Assembly (NCBI GenBank): GCA_965248675.1
Contig: CBDFJZ010000008.1
Location: 310,001 to 374,000, forward strand
Direction: 5' to 3'
Source of the DNA: UBA6627 sp965248675
GTDB lineage: Bacteria > Chloroflexota > Dehalococcoidia > UBA2979
DNA: 64,000 bases
Notes under the pieces: generated by a model
The model's database searches: none
What the model was told of the DNA's origin: nothing
Seen by the model: the letters and a program-made list of their open reading frames with translations, nothing else
Program-made: the position numbers and the translations under genes
Shown: in pieces, positions 59,715 to 64,000 of the stretch
Position numbering within the stretch: the stretch's first letter is position 1
How the letters are laid out: every line of letters begins with the position of its first letter

Positions 59715-62207
59715 GTGCCAGCGGAGGGCGCGGGAGCGGCCGGGGTCTGGTACGCGTGGGACGCGACGACGCTCTACCGATCGGCGGATGACGGGGCGAC
59801 GTGGACCACGCTGCCCGCTGGTCCGTGGGTCCCGCCCCCGGCGAATCGATCGCCGATCATGTCCGTAGCGATACCCGACGGGCAGCCCGACGTCGTCTAC
59901 TTGACCGCCGGGTCATACAACCCAATCGGCCCAGTCGAGGGGAGCTTCTTCTGGGTCAGCCGGGACGGCGGGAACACGTGGTCGCCCGAAGTGAGCGGTT
60001 TCACGGCGGGGCGCAACCTCGGGGCGATCGCGATCGATGGTGCGGGACGGATCTATGTCAGCACCGGCGGGCAGCTCTGGTCGACCACCGACGGAGGCAG
60101 CCCTCTGAGCTGGGTCCCGCACGGCTCCCTGACGGCGGGGGACGTGATCGCCGATCCGCACGATCCCGATGGCTTCTGGCTGGTCGGCAGCAGCTTCGCG
60201 CTCGGCGGCACGCTCCAACGTGGGCAGTGGACTGTCGGCGCTCTCTCGCTCAGTCCCGAGGTCAACCCGCTTCCGCTCGTGCTCGAGGGCCGGGAGCTGC
60301 TGGTCGCCGACCCGTTCGTGACGGGTGGGCTCGTGGCATCCTCGACCCACGGCGCGATCTACCGCAGTGCCGACGGCGGCGCGAGCTGGACGCAGCTCCC
60401 GCAGCAGACCCCGTACCCACTGCACCGCGCGCGCGTCGTTCCGGACCCGCTGACGCCTGGCGCCTGGTACGCGTTCCCATGGTTCACCGACAAGGCCAGC
60501 TGGCTGCTGAAGACCACTACCGGTGGCGATTGGTGGTGGAGCGTACGCAGTGGCCTCCCGTTCGCGCCGGTCATCAGCGAGCTCGTCGTCGACCCTGACA
60601 CCGCGCAGCGCGTGATCGCGCTGACCTCGACCGGCCTGTTCGAGCTGCCGCCCCCGGCCGCACCCAGCGGCGTGCCGCCGCTCGCTGACTTCTCCGTCAT
60701 CGCCGCGCCCGAGGGCTCATCGACCGCGTTCACCGACGCCAGCACCGATGATGACGGCGACATCGTCACCTGGACGTGGGACTTCGGCGACCTCGGAGGG
60801 TCGACTGACCCGTCGCCGAGCCACGTCTACCTCGAGGACGGCAGTTACGAGGTGACGCTGACGGTCACCGACTCGCTCGGCGCGAGGTTCGCGATGACGA
60901 TCGTCATCGCGAACCTCGCGCCGCTGGTCGACCCGATCGTCGCACCGGCCGGTCCCGTGGCCCTCGTCGACCTGGTCGAGGCCAGCGCCACGTTCGTCGA
61001 CCCGGGCATCCTCGATACCCACACCGCGAGCTGGGACTGGGGTGACACCTCGGGCAGCGCGGCCGCGATCGTCGACGCCGGCGGCGCCGGCACCGCGAGC
61101 GGGGACCACACGTACGCGGCCCCCGGTATCTACACGCTGCGCCTCGTCGTCACCGACGACGATGGCGACTCGACCGAGGTGATGCACGAGTCCGTTGTGG
61201 TCGCCGCCCCGCCCATCGCCGACTTCTCCGTGACGCCGGCCCCCGAAGGCTCCTCGACGGCCTTCACCGACCTCAGCGCGGCCGATCCCGCGGCGTCCAT
61301 CGTCAGCTGGGACTGGGACTTCGGTGACCCCGGAGGGTCCACCGATCAGTCGCCCAGCCACGTCTACGTCGAAGACGGGAGCTTCGAGGTCACGCTGACG
61401 GTCACCGACCCGCTCGGCGCGAGCGACTCGACGACGATCACCGTTGACATCGCCAACCTCGCGCCGCTCGTCGATCCGATCGCGGCACCCGCCGATCCGG
61501 TCGCCGTTGGCGCCCTCGTCGAGGCGAGCGCGACGTTCGCCGACCCGGGTGTCCTCGACACCCACAGCGCAAGCTGGGATTGGGGCGACGGCGCGGTCAC
61601 GCTCGCCGCCGTTGCGGAAGCGGACGGCGCCGGCACCGCGAGCGGCGACCACACCTACGCCGCCCCTGGGATCTACACGCTCCGGCTGACCGTCACCGAC
61701 GATGAGGGCGACTCAACCGAGGTGATCTTCGAATTCGTCGTTGTCTATGACCCGACGGGCGGCTTCGTGACGGGCGGCGGCTGGTTCGAGTCACCGCCGG
61801 GCGCGTACACGCCGGAGGATCCGGACGACCCGGACGTGATCGGGAAGGCCAGCTTCGGTTTCGTCTCGAAGTACCGGCCGGGGGCGAGCGTTCCGACCGG
61901 CAACACACAGTTCCAGTTCCGTGCCGCAGACCTGAAATTCCACAGCGACAGCTATCAGTGGCTGGTGATCGCCGGCGCGCGCGCGCAGTTCAAAGGCGAG
62001 GGATCGCTCAACGGCGTCAGCGCCTACGGGTTCCTGCTCACGGCCGTCGACAGCGACGTCGTGGGCGGCGGCGAATTCGACCGTTTCCGCATCAAGATCT
62101 GGGAGATCGCGACGGGTACGGTCGTTTACGACAATCAAGCGGGTGACGGAGATGACGCCGCGCTCGCGACCGGCCTCGGTGGCGGCTCGATCACGATCCA
62201 CCGCTAG
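59715..62207 (+). CDS. BNR/PKD-repeat extracellular protein
   Basis: About 830 residues. Residues 1-315 resemble BNR/sortilin-type propeller strands (LYRSADDGATWTTL, FFWVSRDGGNTWSPEVSG, IYRSADGGASWTQLPQ). Two tandem 178-residue units (from 60684 and 61218) follow, each with two PKD domains (WTWDFGD and WDWGD types). The C-terminal domain starts GGFVTGGGWFESPPGAYTPE, one often found after PKD repeats in secreted proteins. No signal peptide follows GTG 59715. The frame is the same as the preceding gene, separated only by TGA 59673, so the two may be one protein interrupted by a stop. Confidence 0.8.
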   Translation: MPAEGAGAAGVWYAWDATTLYRSADDGATWTTLPAGPWVPPPANRSPIMSVAIPDGQPDVVYLTAGSYNPIGPVEGSFFWVSRDGGNTWSPEVSGFTAGRNLGAIAIDGAGRIYVSTGGQLWSTTDGGSPLSWVPHGSLTAGDVIADPHDPDGFWLVGSSFALGGTLQRGQWTVGALSLSPEVNPLPLVLEGRELLVADPFVTGGLVASSTHGAIYRSADGGASWTQLPQQTPYPLHRARVVPDPLTPGAWYAFPWFTDKASWLLKTTTGGDWWWSVRSGLPFAPVISELVVDPDTAQRVIALTSTGLFELPPPAAPSGVPPLADFSVIAAPEGSSTAFTDASTDDDGDIVTWTWDFGDLGGSTDPSPSHVYLEDGSYEVTLTVTDSLGARFAMTIVIANLAPLVDPIVAPAGPVALVDLVEASATFVDPGILDTHTASWDWGDTSGSAAAIVDAGGAGTASGDHTYAAPGIYTLRLVVTDDDGDSTEVMHESVVVAAPPIADFSVTPAPEGSSTAFTDLSAADPAASIVSWDWDFGDPGGSTDQSPSHVYVEDGSFEVTLTVTDPLGASDSTTITVDIANLAPLVDPIAAPADPVAVGALVEASATFADPGVLDTHSASWDWGDGAVTLAAVAEADGAGTASGDHTYAAPGIYTLRLTVTDDEGDSTEVIFEFVVVYDPTGGFVTGGGWFESPPGAYTPEDPDDPDVIGKASFGFVSKYRPGASVPTGNTQFQFRAADLKFHSDSYQWLVIAGARAQFKGEGSLNGVSAYGFLLTAVDSDVVGGGEFDRFRIKIWEIATGTVVYDNQAGDGDDAALATGLGGGSITIHR

Positions 62208-62228
62208 CGCCGGCGGCGAACGAGGCCG

Positions 62229-64000
62229 TCAGTCCCTGCCCGCGGCCGTTCGTCCTCGCTCCCAGGCCACGCTGAACTCGGGGCCCAGCAGCTCCTCGAG
62301 GCGGTCGCGTAGCGACGCGACGCGCTCGCGGCGCCACGGCGAGCTCGCGGCGCCGCGCACCTCGCGCAGTGCGGTCGAGGCGCCCAGCAGCTCCGCCGCC
62401 TGCTTCGTGTTGCCGGCCGCGCTTGCGGCGTCGGCGGCGATCTCGAGCGCCCACGATGCGTTCCGGCCGTCATCGACCTCGGTCGAGAGCTCCGCCGCCG
62501 CCCGGGCCCGCTCGCCCGCTTCGGCATACTGCCCGCGCGCGTGAGCGACCTGCGCGCACGGCCGTCAGCGCCCAGCCGACGGCGCGCCGATCGCCGATCC
62601 GCTCAAAGGCCTCTAGCGACTGGTGCGCGCACGACTCCGCCCGGTCGAGATCGCCAAGCTCGAGGGCGACCATGCTGTCGTGGTTGTCCGCCCACGCGAT
62701 CCACCAGGGCTCGCCGGCGACGCCACCGGCGGTCCGCATCTCCGAGGCATACCGACCGGCGGCCTCGAATTCACGCGCCAGCCGCGAGGTGTACGACAGC
62801 ATCGAGAGGGCACACGCCTCGTCGTACGGATCTTCGCTCACCGACGCGATCCGGTGACGCTCCTCGGCCAGCCGGCGCGCGCGATCCAGCTCGCCCAGCT
62901 CGTTCGCGAGGTACGAGGCCCAGCCGACGGCGGTCCCGAGCGGCAGATCCGCCTCGCCGTCGGCGACGGCGCTGAGCACCCGGCCGAGCCACTCATTCGC
63001 CTCGGCGCGCGAGCCGCTCCAGTCCCAGTACTGACCGCTGGAGGCAGCGATACGCACGGCGGCCGCGGGCGCTCCGCACTCGATGCTCCACGCCATCGCC
63101 GAGCGCAGGTTGTCCCACTCCAACTCGAATCGCGCGATCGCCTCGGTCTGCGCTGGACCTCGGATCGCGAGGTCCAGCTCCTCGGCCAGTGCGGCGTAGT
63201 AGGACAGATGCCGGCCGCGGGCCTCCGCCGCCGCGACGCGCTCGCGCAACCGTTCGGCCGCGAACGCTCGCAACGTCTCGAGCAGGCCGTACCGCCGTCG
63301 CCCACCGAGGGTGATCGACCACAGCAGCGACTTGTCGAGCAGGCTGCCGAGGTGGCGCAGCGCCTGCGCGGGGTCGCCGCCCGCGGCAACCGAGGCGGCC
63401 GCGTCCAGGTCGAAGCCGCCGGCGAAGACGCCCAGCTGATCGAAGAACCGCTGATCGTCCTCGGTGAGCAGCGAGTAGCTCCACTCTACGGCGCCGCGCA
63501 GCGTCCGCTGCCGCGCCGGCGCCGTCCGGCTGCCGCTCTCCAGGAGCTCGAACCGATCCGCGAGGCGCTCGGCGATCTCCGAGGGCGAGAGCAAGCGGGT
63601 GCGCGCCGCCGCCAGCTCGATCGCCAGCGGGATGCCATCGAGCGCACGCACGATGTTGGCGATCGCCGCCAGCGAGTCCGGGTCGCGCTCCAGGTCGGGC
63701 ACGATCGCGGTCGCCCGATCGAGGAACAGCCGCACCGCCGGCACCGCGTCCAGCGCCTCGAATGGGGCGCCGCTGTCGCCAGGCAGATGGAGCGGCGGCA
63801 CGGGGACGAGCTGCTCGCCGTCGATCTTCAGCGCCTCCTGACTTGTGGCCAACACGACGGTCGACTCACATCGCTCGGCGATCGCCTCCACCAGTCCGGC
63901 GACCGCCTCGATCAGGTGCTCGCAGTTGTCGAGGATCACCAGCCGTTCGCCGAGGCGCCAGGAACGAGAGCAGCGTCTCGACGACCGCCAGCTCCGGGTT
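62229..64000 (-). pseudogene. AfsR/NB-ARC-like ATPase regulator with TPR domain (partial, frameshifted)
   Basis: This is the C-terminal part of a large signal-transduction ATPase. LVILDNCEHLIEAVAGLVEAI is the Walker B segment, then VLATSQEAL, a winged helix (GIPLAIELAAARTRLLS, RQRTLRGAVEWSYSLLTEDDQRFFDQLGVFAGGF) and TPR-like helices. The P-loop lies beyond the window's right edge. The frame is broken near 63958 (upstream frame PELAVVETLLSFLA, then LGERLVILDN) and near 62555, after which GQYAEAGERARAAAELS continues to a stop at 62229. Such proteins activate secondary-metabolite or transport genes. Confidence 0.75.

Noticed and set aside
1..64000. tRNA, rRNA, transposase, integrase, CRISPR or replication origin
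   Set aside because: I looked for TTCGANTC-type T-loops, rRNA-like blocks, DDE/integrase motifs and terminal inverted repeats, and saw none that hold up by eye. A covariance-model scan would be decisive.

Overview
The window is about 67% G+C and dense with bacterial genes. It contains no rRNA, tRNA, CRISPR array, transposase or phage gene that I could find. Several features point to Chloroflexota, most likely a Dehalococcoidia-like lineage: a coiled-coil gene (1266-2387) next to coaD and rsmD, a proline-rich GH18-like membrane protein beside a trypsin-like protease, a secreted Ig-repeat protein with a C-terminal domain typical of Chloroflexota, two P450s, family III CoA-transferases, and F420-type oxidoreductases. 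F420 enzymes are also common in Actinobacteria, so the phylum call is an inference.

Layout. 236-1178: small membrane proteins. 918-6963 (minus strand): one likely operon of trypsin-like protease, GH18-like protein, rsmD, coaD, coiled-coil protein and a small membrane protein, with stop/start overlaps between several members. 7495-12766 (plus): greA, lysS, an SRPBCC protein, a HAD phosphatase, a Nudix hydrolase and serS. After an AT-rich gap come HAD, DinB and DUF488 genes (12982-15225). 15284-19032 (minus): SnoaL and VOC proteins, a WYL regulator, a ferredoxin fusion and a PNPOx-like protein; two of these promoters share a palindromic operator. 19238-21524: a secreted Ig-repeat protein. 21797-26487 (plus): P450, 2H phosphoesterase, HAD, P450, DinB. 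26708-29238: a PepSY protein divergent from a two-component system, with an array of TTCAG half-sites between them. 29377-36590: a tandem CoA-transferase, SnoaL, SDR and a heterodimeric ABC exporter. 36939-46708: an unknown frameshifted gene, typA, DUF4173, MaoC, amidohydrolase, tyrosine phosphatase, dehalogenase-like HAD and a CoA-transferase. 46766-52462: a lipoprotein, histidine phosphatase, CxxCxxxCC protein, HD-GYP protein and an MFS exporter. 52771-57954: epoxide hydrolase-like, two LLM F420 enzymes, Ddn-like, enoyl-CoA hydratase and M28-like genes. 58044-62207: secreted VCBS and PKD proteins. 62229-64000: part of an AfsR-like ATPase regulator.

How it fits together. The right half looks like aerobic catabolism of hydrophobic or xenobiotic carboxylic acids: hydroxylation by P450s, CoA activation, hydratase and SDR steps, F420-linked redox. 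The left half is housekeeping (translation, CoA synthesis, transcript cleavage).

Three regulatory patterns stand out. Six genes share a -10-like TANNCT placed exactly 6 nt before the start codon, which suggests leaderless mRNAs. A 16-bp palindrome TGACAACNNNNTGTCA lies 11 nt upstream of a TACGCT -10 at two promoters flanking a WYL regulator. TTCAG half-sites at 11-bp spacing control the divergent PepSY/two-component promoters.

At least eight single- or two-base frame disruptions break otherwise intact genes. Several lie in short G/C runs, so draft-assembly errors are the likeliest cause.
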